Positions 35,350 through 44,300 of a stretch of 64,000 nt of DNA are shown in pieces (positions within the stretch are counted from its first letter, which is position 1; each line of letters opens with the position of its first letter). Below the pieces are notes generated by a model that saw only the letters and a list, made by a program, of their open reading frames with translations, had not been told where the DNA came from and ran no database searches. Source of the stretch: Truepera sp965215315 (GTDB taxonomy: Bacteria; Deinococcota; Deinococci; Deinococcales; Trueperaceae); the NCBI GenBank assembly GCA_965215315.1, contig CBDCDB010000008.1, forward strand, positions 1,116,001 through 1,180,000, in the 5' to 3' direction. The translations under genes and the position numbers were made by a program.

Positions 35350-35628
35350 TCAAGTTCGCCGTAAAAGGACGTTACTTTCGGCCTCTAACAACCGTAACTT
35401 GCGTGCCCGTGAAACCTTTTTGATCGCCGCTTCACGCCGGAGGGCGTCGCCGTGCGTGGCTGCGTGTTCCAAGTACACCAGCTCGCCGGGGCCGTTTCGC
35501 CGCATGTACGCCGCGCCGCGTCCGCTGTTATGCGCTTTGAGGCGGCGCGTCACGTCGGTCGTAATGCCCGTATAGAGCGTGCCCGCCTTGCAGCGCAGGA
35601 TATAGACCTGCCAGCTAGAGCTTTTCAC
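35350..35628 (-). CDS. GIY-YIG nuclease domain protein (UPF0213-like)
   Basis: A single GIY-YIG domain of about 92 residues: VYILRCKAGTLYTGITTDVT contains the two paired motifs (VYIL and YTGIT), followed by RRLKAHNSGRGAAYMRRNG and REAAIKKVSRARKLRLL. GTG 35628 is chosen because the sequence WQVYIL begins just after it; the upstream in-frame region overlaps the DUF1684 gene out of frame. The start overlaps the DUF1684 stop by 14 bp. The biological role of these short YhbQ-like proteins is uncertain. Confidence 0.85.
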   Translation of the reverse strand: MKSSSWQVYILRCKAGTLYTGITTDVTRRLKAHNSGRGAAYMRRNGPGELVYLEHAATHGDALRREAAIKKVSRARKLRLLEAESNVLLRRT

Positions 35629-36124
35629 CGGCGTAGATGGGAACTGAAAGGATATTTTCGGCGGGTGGTAAGGGGCAGCGGTAGCGCTCCGAGTAGGCGC
35701 AAAAAGGATGGTAGGCACGGTTAAAATCGAGCAGAATCTGTCCGCCAGATAACAGGGGCGCTTCTAGGTAACGGCCTGCGCCGTAAGTTTCCGCGCCGCT
35801 CATCGCGTCTTTGAACGGGACGAAAAAACGTGTGCTGTCGCCGGGTTCAAAGGTCGGTTGGTAGAGGGTCAGGGTACATGGTTGGGCGTTTAGTTCAAAA
35901 TCGGCGTAACCCGCAAGAAAATACGGTTGTTCGTCGCCGCTGGTGCCGAGCAGCACAGCTTTACGGTCTTCAGCACGCCTAAACGCAGCCGTCACGGTGT
36001 AGCTTTCCGACTCGGCGTAGTACGAAAGCCCAAAAAAAGGAGTGCCGTAAAGGGGCGAGTCCGGGTCGGTCTCTAAATACTGGTCTTTGTCGCGGCGAAA
36101 ACGCTCGAGTACCGTCATGCACAC
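35615..36124 (-). CDS. DUF1684 domain protein
   Basis: The 169-residue protein carries the C-terminal DUF1684 signature: LLDFNRAYHPFCAYSERYRC followed by PLPPAENILSVPIYAGEK, which is highly conserved across bacteria. The upstream region (FFGLSYYAESESYTVTAAF) forms strands. No reaction is known for the family. It is the first gene of the operon with the GIY-YIG, DoxX and PgeF genes. ATG 36124 starts it, though the first residues (MCMTVLERFRRDKDQYL) leave a later start possible. Confidence 0.87.
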   Translation of the reverse strand: MCMTVLERFRRDKDQYLETDPDSPLYGTPFFGLSYYAESESYTVTAAFRRAEDRKAVLLGTSGDEQPYFLAGYADFELNAQPCTLTLYQPTFEPGDSTRFFVPFKDAMSGAETYGAGRYLEAPLLSGGQILLDFNRAYHPFCAYSERYRCPLPPAENILSVPIYAGEKL

Positions 36125-36218
36125 CCACTATACCAACGCCTCCTGACTCGAGCTTTTGGATTAAGGCGTCGCAGTTAAAGCTTACCTAAAGGCGTCGCCA
36201 GCCGTGCGAAACTAGCTT

Positions 36219-37610
36219 ATGCCAGCCTCCTCCCGCAGCCGCCCCGGTGTCGTTTTTAGCAGCGCTATTTTTACCTGTGTCATTTTTACCTCTGCCCTCA
36301 TGATGACGTTTGCAGCTCGAGCCGCAGGTGCGCAGACGCTCGAGGAGGCCGTCACGCCTCAGGGTGTCAGGGCACATATGGCGGCGCTGCAACGAGTTGC
36401 CGACGCGAATGACGGCAACCGCGCCGCCGGAACCCCCGGTTACGCCGCCTCGGTACGCTACGTTGAACGGACGCTGCGGGCCGCAGGCTACAAGGTGACG
36501 CGCCAGCCTTTCACCCTAAACGTTACCAACACCCTCGCCGAAACCGGGCGTGTACTCGGTGAGGAGAATACGCTTAGCCCCAAGGTCATGGCGGGGTCGC
36601 CGAACACCCCGGCGGGCGGGGTCACGGCACCTTTGGTACGCCCGCAAGACCCACTCGGCTGCACAGCTGAAGCTTCGGCTGCATTACACGGCGCAGTTGT
36701 TTTGCTCGAGCGTGGACACTGCACCTTTGCCGAAAAGTCGGTGAACGCCGCCTCAGCAGGCGCGGTGGCTGTGCTCATCTATAACAGCGGCGAACCAGAC
36801 AGCTTTCCCCTGCTCGGCTTGCTCGGCGACGCGCCGCCTGCTGACGTCGTACCGACAGCGGGGTTGACGCGGGCAGCGGGCGAACGGCTGCAAGGACAGC
36901 TTGAACGTGGCGAGGTGAGAGTCAGGCTCGAGCTGCGCATCAAAGACACCACTCGCCGAACTGCCAACGTCATTGCGGAACCCCCCGACGCCACCGGCAG
37001 CGTCGTGATGGTCGGCGCACATTTGGACTCTGTAGCTGAAGGCCCAGGCATCAACGACAACGGCAGCGGGGTCGGATTGACGCTCGAGCTGGCCCGTCAG
37101 CTCGCCCAAGCAGGTAACATTCAGGGTGTCCGCTTCGCCTTCTGGGGCGGAGAAGAACTCGGGTTGTTGGGGTCGAACCGCTACGTCAGCAGCCTCTCCC
37201 CTACTGAGCTAGAAAATATCCGCGCCTACCTGAACTTCGATATGGTGAGTTCGCCCAACGCGGCCCCCTTCGCGTACGGCGACCCTGAATTGACAGGGCT
37301 TTTTACGGCGACGTTTGCGGCGGGGGGGCTCGAGCTTCTCCCCGACACTATCGGGGGCCGGAGCGACCACGCGCCGTTTAGGGCGGCGGGCGTTCCGGTG
37401 GCGGGGCTTTTTAGCGGCGCTGGCGGAACTAAACCTGAGGCTGAGGTCAGCATCTACGGGGGCGACGCAGCTCCTTACGACGCGTGCTATCACCGGGCGT
37501 GCGATACATTTAGCGGCTCGAGTACCCCCACCTCGAGCCGCTACTTAGACCTGTTAGCTGACGCTGCGGCGAGCGCGTTGCAAGGGTTGCTCAGTGAGCC
37601 AACCCGGTAG
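36219..37610 (+). CDS. Secreted M28-family zinc aminopeptidase with PA domain
   Basis: The 463-residue protein has an N-terminal signal-like segment (residues ~12-37, VVFSSAIFTCVIFTSALMM), a protease-associated domain (~130-240, LLERGHCTFAEKSVNAASAG) and an M28 catalytic domain. Zinc and catalytic residues are visible: HLDSV, NDNGSG, WGGEELGLLGS, YLNFDMV and SDHAPF. This is the aminopeptidase Y/S architecture, likely exported to degrade peptides. The ATG is preceded by no strong ribosome site. It is a single gene between two unrelated regions. Confidence 0.92.
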   Translation: MPASSRSRPGVVFSSAIFTCVIFTSALMMTFAARAAGAQTLEEAVTPQGVRAHMAALQRVADANDGNRAAGTPGYAASVRYVERTLRAAGYKVTRQPFTLNVTNTLAETGRVLGEENTLSPKVMAGSPNTPAGGVTAPLVRPQDPLGCTAEASAALHGAVVLLERGHCTFAEKSVNAASAGAVAVLIYNSGEPDSFPLLGLLGDAPPADVVPTAGLTRAAGERLQGQLERGEVRVRLELRIKDTTRRTANVIAEPPDATGSVVMVGAHLDSVAEGPGINDNGSGVGLTLELARQLAQAGNIQGVRFAFWGGEELGLLGSNRYVSSLSPTELENIRAYLNFDMVSSPNAAPFAYGDPELTGLFTATFAAGGLELLPDTIGGRSDHAPFRAAGVPVAGLFSGAGGTKPEAEVSIYGGDAAPYDACYHRACDTFSGSSTPTSSRYLDLLADAAASALQGLLSEPTR

Positions 37611-37661
37611 CGTTACAAACGGTCTGACGCCCCCTTTACACGTTGGTGCTAGGGTCTAAGA

Positions 37662-38630
37662 ATGTTAGGCGCACCCAGCTTTGCACAAAAAGTCTACAAA
37701 AAGTTATAACTATGCAGTCTGTAGAATTCACTTGCGACTGCTGATTCTGCAAGAGTTCCAATTGCTTTCCAGGACAGCAAAACTCGCTTAGGGTCTATAA
37801 CTCGCTTTTCGGAATGAAAGAGTATTGAGTTGAGACGGACTTTTTGTGCAAAGCCGGCGCACCCTCACAGGCTGAATTACAAGCTGAAAAGCAAGGGGGG
37901 TTTCTCGAGGTTTTAGCTGTCTTTACCAAACTCGGGTTGACCTCGTTTGGCGGCCCCGTCGCCCATCTGGGATATTTCCGCACCGAACTCGTCGAGCGGC
38001 GCGGCTGGCTCAGCGACGCAGACTACGCCGACCTCGTGGCACTCTGTCAGTTTTTACCCAGCCCCGCGAGTTCGCAAACCGGTATCGGTTTGAGCATCAT
38101 CCGGGCCGGAATTCCGGGGGGCTTCGCCGCCTGGTTAGGCTTCACCCTTCCTTCAGCAGCTGCGCTCATTGCTTTCGCCTCTAGCATCGACGCCACTGAC
38201 GTAAGCGGCGCAGGCTGGCTGCAAGGGCTTAAAATCGTTGCGGTTGCAGCCGTCGCACACGCATTTTGGGGCTGGCGACCAAACTCACGCCCGACCGCCC
38301 CCGCATCACGCTGCCGCCAAAAGCGCTAGCGGCGGCGCTCATCTGGCCGACAAGCCTCGCGCAGGTGCTGATTATCTTGGTGGGCGGACCTATCGGCTGG
38401 CGTTTTTTATCTAGAAGTTCGGTAGTAGTGCGAAGCGCACCGCCCTTTCGCAGCCGCAAACGCCTTGATGCCGACCTTCTCAAGGTTCTCTTGGGTCTGC
38501 TCGGGTCTACTCGTCGGTTTACCCGTTCTGGTTGAAGCAACTGGAAACTTCTGTAGCGCTCTTTTCAGCGCCTTTTACCGAGCCGGGTCACTTGGTTTCG
38601 GTGGCGGTCATGTGGTGCTGCCGACGATGC
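37662..38630 (+). pseudogene. chrA: Chromate transporter (ChrA) remnant
   Basis: The native start is ATG 37662 (ATG TTA GGC GCA CCC), after which a 179-bp miniature element is inserted; the protein resumes in frame as SQAELQAEKQGGFLEVLAVF, then LGLTSFGGPVAHLGYFRTEL, the ChrA N-terminal signature. A frameshift near 38265 (HAFWG to LATKLTPDRPR) and further shifts near 38450-38540 follow. The second-half motif appears as FYRAGSLGFGGGHVVLP near 38580-38625, where the gene stops abruptly against a DUF3455 remnant. Chromate efflux function is lost. Confidence 0.85.
37677..37855 (+). repeat. Miniature element, family N (179 bp, 9-bp duplication)
   Basis: The ends are AGCTTTGCACAAAAAGTC (37677-37694) and GACTTTTTGTGCAAAGCC (37838-37855), a 17 of 18 inverted repeat. 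GGCGCACCC is present on both sides (37668-37676 and 37856-37864). No ORF is inside. A 9-bp duplication points to an IS4-like or similar transposase rather than IS630. No full-length partner with these ends is in the window. It splits chrA after codon 5. Confidence 0.9.
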
Positions 38631-38925
38631 GCGGGCCGTCCGCCATTGTCCAACTCGGGCCCGCCCCGTGGCTCGACACAAAGCCAGACTCATTTTTTAG
38701 GACAGCGCTTGGCGCGGTTAGCGTCCATTCTGGTCCTGCTTCTGTCTGTTCACAGGTGTAAATCTGCACGCCGCGCCCGGTTGCGCGTAAGAACTCTGAA
38801 TTGTCCGTAGGCACCCCAAGGTTAGCAGGAACCTCGTTCGGCGCAGTAGGTGCGGGTGCAGATGTAAGCGTGTTGCTCGAAGGCGCACAAGCGACTAGCG
38901 CGACGCTGAATAGAACCCATCTCAA
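38608..38925 (-). pseudogene. DUF3455 lipoprotein remnant, cut at both ends
   Basis: The ORF reads LFSVALVACAPSSNTLTSAP (lipobox Cys) and then GRGVQIYTCEQTEAGPEWTL and GAGPSWTMADGPRIVG, the DUF3455 pattern. Its start codon ATG and next residues (MRWV) are formed by the end of an adjacent IS5-like element at 38912, so the native start is lost. The 3' end runs into the chrA remnant near 38610-38630, removing the C-terminal part. Expression from an IS-borne start is possible but function is doubtful. Confidence 0.65.
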
Positions 38926-39710
38926 AAGTACCTAAGCAGAACGATGATGCAAGCGAGCTGGACGAAGGTAAGGAAGTTTTCAGCATGGTATTCGTAGCGA
39001 ACAGGCAAGCGTGAAGTTGTAAAGCCAACTAAAAAACCGCTCGACTTTCCACCTACGCTTATACCGGCGTAGCTTACGACCGTCTTGCGTTTTAGCTTTT
39101 TTGCGGTTACGCCGGTGCGATCATGTCAATCCCGAGTTGCGCTAGCTCTGCGTCTAACGGGTCGCTATCGTAAGCTTTGTCACCGATCAGGCGTTGGGGT
39201 AGAGCGGTAACAAACCTTGCCTCAAGCGTGCTTGTGACAAGTTTGGCTTCGTGTCTTTGAGCAGTTCGTATGTCAAGGGCGAGCGGAAGACCAGCACGGT
39301 CTGTAACGGCCATAATCTTGGTACCTTGGCCCCGTTTGGTTTTGCCGACCTCAAGCTCCCTTTTTTAGCAGGCGCAAACGTCCCGTCGATAAAGCACTCG
39401 GATAGATCGATTTCGCCTTGTGCGTGCAAGTTGTGAGCTAGTCGCTCAAGAAGGGCAGGCATGACTTCAGCTTGACGCCACACTTGAAAGCGTCGGTGGC
39501 AGGTCTGATAAGGTGGATATCTTTCGGGCATATCTTTCCACGGCTGTCCTTAGAATCTCATCAAGCACTTCGCGATCAGCGCGTCTGGGTCGTCCTCTGG
39601 GTTTGCACGAGGCAACAAGCTCTCAAACCGTTCCCACTGCTTGTCCGTTAAGTCCATCCCTTGACTTTATGCAGCTCTTTACTCTTATTGTGCTTTTTGA
39701 GATACGCTCT
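38912..39710 (-). mobile_element. IS5-family element, decayed relative of the 20756 copy
   Basis: Ends AGAACCCATCTCAAAAGTAC and AGAGCGTATCTCAAAAAGC (read inward) resemble those of the intact IS5 at 20756. The transposase is in several pieces: a start at about 39657 (MDLTDKQWERFESL), MPERYPPYQTCHRRFQVW to SECFIDGTFAPAKKG (39531 to ~39370), KIMAVTDRAGLPLALDIRT, LIGDKAYDSDPLD (39313 to 39107), and a broken C-terminus near 38970-39070. No matching target duplication is seen (AAT against AGT), and both neighbouring genes are truncated, so it probably took part in a deletion. Confidence 0.75.
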
Positions 39711-39958
39711 AGTAAAGAGGTGATGAAACGTCTGAACATACACTTTCCTTCAGCTGTTTATGTAAAGGTTTGAGTAGAGGTGCAGCAGGTGTTCATCGCC
39801 TCTCTGCTACGCTTGGCATTAAACTTCACATCTAAAAGAGTTTGACAACTTCATCTGCTACTTGCCCAAAGCAGCTTCAGAGCGAGAAAAGGGAACATCA
39901 GGGCGATTTGAAATCTTCCCATAGCGACAATTTACGCAACGTATCTGCTCAACAGAAC

Positions 39959-40732
39959 TTAATACAACCGCGACGTGCTGCCACCGTCAACGCTAAGCAC
40001 CACGCCGTTCACGAACTTCGCTGCGTCAGAAGAAAGCCAGGTGATCGCGTGCGCCGTCTCCTCAGGTTCGCCCAGACGCCCCGACGCTGAATATTTCGTG
40101 GCGAGGGCTGAAAACAGCGCCGCCGTTTCCTCCACTTCAGGATCAATCATCTCCGAGCGGGTAAAGCCGGGCGCGACGACGTTGATCCTAACACCTGTTC
40201 GCCCGTAGTCAACCGCGGCAGTTTTTGAGAGACCGATAAGACCGAACTTGCTCGTGCTGTAGGCAGCGTGCCCCACGTCGCTCGGCTTGTAACCATAAAT
40301 TGAGGAGATGTTGACGATGGTACCCTTCCCCTGAGCGAGCATCACTGGAAGCTGATACTTCATGCATAGCCACACGGCTCGTAAATTGATGCCGATGACC
40401 TCGTCCCAAGCCTCTTCGCTGATGTCAGCGACTGGCGTGGCGATGGGTCCGCCGATGCCCGCGTTGTTCACAGCGCAGTCGAGGCGACCAAAGCGTGACA
40501 CGGTCGCTTCTACCATCGCTTTGACATCATCGGTACGTGCTACATCAGTTTGGATGAACGCGGCCTCGCCGCCCATAGCCTCGATGCTTTGCACAACAGT
40601 CTCGCCCTTATGTTTGCGCCGGGCGGCGATCATGACCTTGGCACCCTCTCGAGCAAACTGCCGCGCGGCGGCTGCGCCGAGCCCACTGCTGCCGCCTGTA
40701 ATAAGGGCTACTTTATTTTTGAGGTTTGTCAT
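39959..40732 (-). CDS. SDR oxidoreductase (glucose-1-dehydrogenase-like)
   Basis: This ~257-residue classical SDR begins MTNLKNKVALITGGSSGLGA with the cofactor motif, then VNNAGIGGP, NISSIYG and the catalytic YSTSK near residue 158, ending VVLSVDGGSTSRLY. ATG 40732 is preferred over codons further upstream because GTAAGGAGTCATGAG precedes it. It is intact despite lying between decayed genes. The substrate is unknown. Confidence 0.88.
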   Translation of the reverse strand: MTNLKNKVALITGGSSGLGAAAARQFAREGAKVMIAARRKHKGETVVQSIEAMGGEAAFIQTDVARTDDVKAMVEATVSRFGRLDCAVNNAGIGGPIATPVADISEEAWDEVIGINLRAVWLCMKYQLPVMLAQGKGTIVNISSIYGYKPSDVGHAAYSTSKFGLIGLSKTAAVDYGRTGVRINVVAPGFTRSEMIDPEVEETAALFSALATKYSASGRLGEPEETAHAITWLSSDAAKFVNGVVLSVDGGSTSRLY

Positions 40733-41069
40733 CTCATGACTCCTTACGGGGTGATTAGAACGCAGCAGTATGCGGCTCGAGATTTCGCGGTTTAGCACGC
40801 GCATCAAGGTTTATCTGGGGCAGCCTTTCGCCGCAACTGGCTAGCTAGTTTTAACGTGTGAAGCGTGTTGTCCCTTAGCGTGCCCTAAGAAGCCTTTAAG
40901 AATTCCATCTCTGTCAAATTGTCGTAAGCTTAACACCGCGCTTCACCCAGAACAACTTGACGCAACCTAGACCGGGCTATGCCCTTGCCTAAAGACAGCT
41001 TGCTCTCGCCCTGCTGAGCCGTACGCACGTGCGGCTTCATAAGCATAGTCCCGCTCCCATTTTGCTAGG

Positions 41070-41870
41070 TTACTCGGTGGGGTCAGGCAGCGGAGCCTGC
41101 TGAAACGCGCCGTTTTCTGGCAAAAAGATGGTGTTGCGCCGCACCTCCTGAATCTCGAGCGTGCCGTCGGCTAGGGTTAGGTCAAGGGCGTGGCCCCCGA
41201 ATTGGCGGTCGTCTGAGATGAAATGGTAGTGGTTACCTGCCACGTTCAGGTTAGACACGTACTCGGGCGAGCGGATCACTACCGCCGTGCCTACAGAGGC
41301 GTCACGCGTGAAGGTCTTCTGCTCTTTAAGCGCCTCGCTGAGCGCCGGATAGGGCGGCGTCAGCTTGCCGATGGCGCGCGTGGTCACTGACGAGAACTGA
41401 CCGTGAATGCGAATGGCGTAGAAATAGTTGTCGCTAGGGATAATTGACGCGATAAAACTGTCGAGTTGCGCCATGCTCATGCCCTGCACGCGGTAGTTCT
41501 TCTGCGGGACGAAATTGACTACTGCTGCAAACGAGCTGAGTTCGGTGTCCGGCGATTCTGTCACCGAGCCGTCGGCGCGGGCGTGGTAGAAGCGACCATC
41601 AAGTACGATCATCTCGCCGTCAATGCCGTCATAGGTGCCGAGGCCGAAATTGCCCTGCCAGCGCAGCAGACCTACAGGGTACGCCCCCTGAAAAGTGCCT
41701 ACTGAAAGGGCCTCTAGGGTGGAAACCTGAAACAGTGTGGCGTCACTGCCCAAAGCCGTGGAGCGAAAGGGGATCGGCGTGTTCTGAGCTTGTACGGAGC
41801 CGAACGAGAGGCTAAGCAGTAGCACAGCGGCGAGGCGGCAGCTAGTTGTGATCATCGTCTTGACAGTCAT
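41070..41870 (-). CDS. Alpha-acetolactate decarboxylase, with signal peptide
   Basis: The 266-residue protein matches BudA/AldC, which converts acetolactate to acetoin. Motifs are GNFGLGTYDGIDGEMIVLDG near residues 73-92, FYHARADG, and the metal-binding NHYHFISDDRQFGGHALDL near 208-227 (two His plus a third in GGH). Residues 1-29 (SCRLAAVLLLSLSFGSVQAQ) form a clear export signal, as in the secreted Brevibacillus enzyme. No budB (acetolactate synthase) is adjacent. It sits beside the IS island. Confidence 0.9.
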   Translation of the reverse strand: MTVKTMITTSCRLAAVLLLSLSFGSVQAQNTPIPFRSTALGSDATLFQVSTLEALSVGTFQGAYPVGLLRWQGNFGLGTYDGIDGEMIVLDGRFYHARADGSVTESPDTELSSFAAVVNFVPQKNYRVQGMSMAQLDSFIASIIPSDNYFYAIRIHGQFSSVTTRAIGKLTPPYPALSEALKEQKTFTRDASVGTAVVIRSPEYVSNLNVAGNHYHFISDDRQFGGHALDLTLADGTLEIQEVRRNTIFLPENGAFQQAPLPDPTE

Positions 41871-41987
41871 ATGGGTCTCCCAATAAAAGTTGAGTTTTGT
41901 CGTTGAGGCGAGTAAGGCAAGGCTGGCGCGGATAATATCGCTCAGCGCCGCTGAGCGATTGGTTAGTTTAACAGCCTCGACGCCTCC

Positions 41988-42415
41988 TAGAGCATGTTAT
42001 GCACTTGCCGCGATAGCCAGCGAAGGCGCTAAGCGTTTCAACATAAGCATGGCGAAAGCCAAGAAATGTAGCGCAGCAAGCGTTTCAGGCAGTCTTTTGT
42101 AATCACGAGCCAAACGCCTGAGGCGAGACAGCCACAGGTTAGGCACAAGCTGCCAACATCTGCGATGTTCACCTGTGCAAACAAGCGTTCAACTACCCAG
42201 CACCTAGGGAGTAGAACGAAGCCTTTTTCAGCCTCTTCATGCTTGACTACGAAAAGTTCAATACCTGCGCTCTTGGCAGCAGTGGCGGCGTTTTCGCCCG
42301 TATAACCTTGGTCTACATAAGCAAGCTCAACCGACCGCTCTGTGACCGCTTGAACCTTTTACGCTAGTTCTTCAACTTGACGGCGTTCTTGTTCAGGTAG
42401 TGGCCCACCGAAGAA
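41988..42415 (-). mobile_element. IS5-like (IS1031/ISL2-type) transposase remnant
   Basis: On the minus strand the stretch reads SVELAYVDQGYTGENAATAA, then KSAGIELFVVKHEEAEKGFV, LLPRCWVVER and, after frame changes, RLARDYKRLPETLAALHFL, the C-terminal half of a DDE transposase (DQGYTGE; WVVER). Stops and shifts are frequent. GAGCATGTTATGCACTTG near 41989 is probably one end. The N-terminal half is missing where IS1-like sequence begins near 42415. Confidence 0.7.
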
Positions 42416-42429
42416 TGCTAAGTTATATG

Positions 42430-42785
42430 ATGGTTACAGAAATCGTAAGGTGTTGTCACTGTGGGAGTAAAAAGCTCAAGAAGAACAGTTTTGCGCCTAA
42501 TGGCAAACAGAAGTACTGGTGTAGAACGTGCAGCAGGGCGAGCCGCGATAAGCCAGCCTCTAAAGGGTATAGCGAAGCGCGTAAAGAAGAGATTCTGAGA
42601 GCTTATCAGGAGCGTTCAAGCTTGCGAGGTCTTAGTCGCACGTTTGGCGTATCTAGAACCACAGTGACGAAGTGGCTCAAAAAAAGCCCTGACCTTAGCT
42701 CCACTGAAAGACACACGGGTTCCCCCAGAGCGCCCTGAGCAAGTGGTACTTGAACTCGATGAGCTTTGGTCTTTTGTAGGTTCTA
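42430..42785 (+). mobile_element. IS1-family remnant (InsA plus start of InsB)
   Basis: The ORF from ATG 42430 has the InsA zinc finger CCHCGSKKLKKNSFAPNGKQ followed by YWCRTC, and an HTH (LRGLSRTFGVSRTTVTKWLK). After an A7G run the frame is lost. The InsB start follows in another frame: LAPLKDTRVPPERPEQVVLE then LDELWSFVG, which is cut by the IS630 element at 42786. Only about 350 bp of the original ~770 bp remain. Confidence 0.8.
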
Positions 42786-43775
42786 GCACTTCCAACATTT
42801 ACAGCCACAATATAAGCTAAGGAATGGCGAGCTATTCACTGGACTTACGAGAGCGGATTGTCAAAGCGCACGTCGAGGAAGGACAGAGCAAGCGTACCGT
42901 AGCCAGACGCTTCGGGGTAAGTCGCTGGAGCGCCCTGCGCTATGTCAAACGCTTCAGCGCTGGGGAGCTAGCGGCAACGCCGCATCCAGGCAAAAGGCGG
43001 CTGCTTGATGCCAAAGGCTGTGAGCAGTTGCAGCGGCAGGTTGAGGCACACCATGACTGGAGCCCCGAGCAGCACGCCGCTGAGCTTGCCAAAGCGACGG
43101 GTATAGAGCTTAAGAAGTCGTCAGTAGGCAACTACCTGAAACGCATGGGCATCACCCATAAAAAAAGAGCTTCAGGGCCACAGAACAAGACAAAGAAGAG
43201 CGAACCGCGTACCTAGCAGACGTCAGCGATAAAGAGACAAACGCGCTTGTCTTCATCGACAAAACGAGTGCTTATGTCGGACAAAGCCGTGAGTATGGCT
43301 GGGCACGAAGCACTGAGCGTGTCCATGACACCAGAACGAGTAAGAAAGAATGGGTCAGTTTGATTGCTGCGATAACCCTTGAGGGGAGAATGGCTGAGCA
43401 ATCCCTGATTGTCCCCGACACGGTAAACAGAAAACGCTTTTCTAGCTTTTCTCGGGTCTACCTTGCTCCCGACCCTTGCTAGCGGGAGCGTCTTGGTCTT
43501 GGATAAGTGGACGGTGCATCATGGTGAAGAGGTCAGCGCGCTGACCGAACGCTTTGGCTGTGAACTCCTGTATCTGCCGACCTACTCACCTGACCTAAAC
43601 CCCATCGAACATCTGTTCGCCGAGCTCAAAGCCTTTGTCAAAGCGCTGCGCCCCGACACGCAGGGCAACCTTATCCAAGCCTTCTGTGACGCGGTTAAAG
43701 CCGTGACCCCCGACCAAGTCTTCAATACCTTCGAGCATTGTGACTACGGAGTGGAGCAGTAAATGTTGGAAGTGC
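42786..43775 (+). mobile_element. IS630-family insertion sequence 3 (990 bp)
   Basis: Terminal inverted repeats are perfect over GCACTTCCAACATTTAC at both ends, with TA on each side (42784-42785 and 43776-43777). It is inserted in the IS1 remnant. The transposase inside carries one slippery junction and one further frameshift. Confidence 0.9.
42824..43762 (+). pseudogene. IS630-family transposase, one extra frameshift
   Basis: The HTH part (42824-43216) starts MASYSLDLRERIVKAHVEEG. At the A7G run (43160-43166) a -1 slip leads from ITHKK into KSFRATEQDKEERTAYLADV, then ETNALVFIDKTSAYVGQ with the first Asp. A second break, in RVYLAPDP, needs +1 to reach LLPTLASGSVLVLDKWTVHH (second Asp; DKW where DNW is usual) and DLNPIEHLFAELK (Glu). 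The first junction looks programmed; the second looks like a mutation, so this copy is probably inactive. Confidence 0.8.
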
Positions 43776-44300
43776 TATTATTAAGTGCCCGACTAACAGC
43801 GTAAATAAAGTTACGCCGAAGGCAACCGACCATTTACCTCTCTCTATATTTTGTTTTTGCTTGAGAAGTACCGTCGCGACCTACTGTCTTTAGATCTTCT
43901 GCAGATTAGAACTAAGTACCCCCAAATGAAGACTGAGGCTTAGACGGCGGTTGCTCCAAGCAGCTCGAGTGCTTGGGTAACAGCTTTGCGGAGGTCTCTG
44001 AGGGCATCGTAGCAACGCCTTGGGAGGAGCCAAGCCTTGAGCCGTTTCCAAAGACATTCGATGAGATTGAAGTGTGGGCAATAAGGCGGCAGAAAGCGTA
44101 GATAGAGTCCCTGAGCTTCCCAAGCAGCACGTTTGGATTGAACCATTTTAGCGCGGCGAAAAGTAGCGTTATCCAGAACCACAACACTCAAGCTGTCAGG
44201 CGAACAGCTATCAGCGAGGTGTTCTAAGAAGGCTAGGACATTGGCACTTCAGAGGTGGACCTTATCCTTGAGACAGCACCCCGTTCGTTCTTAACGCTGT

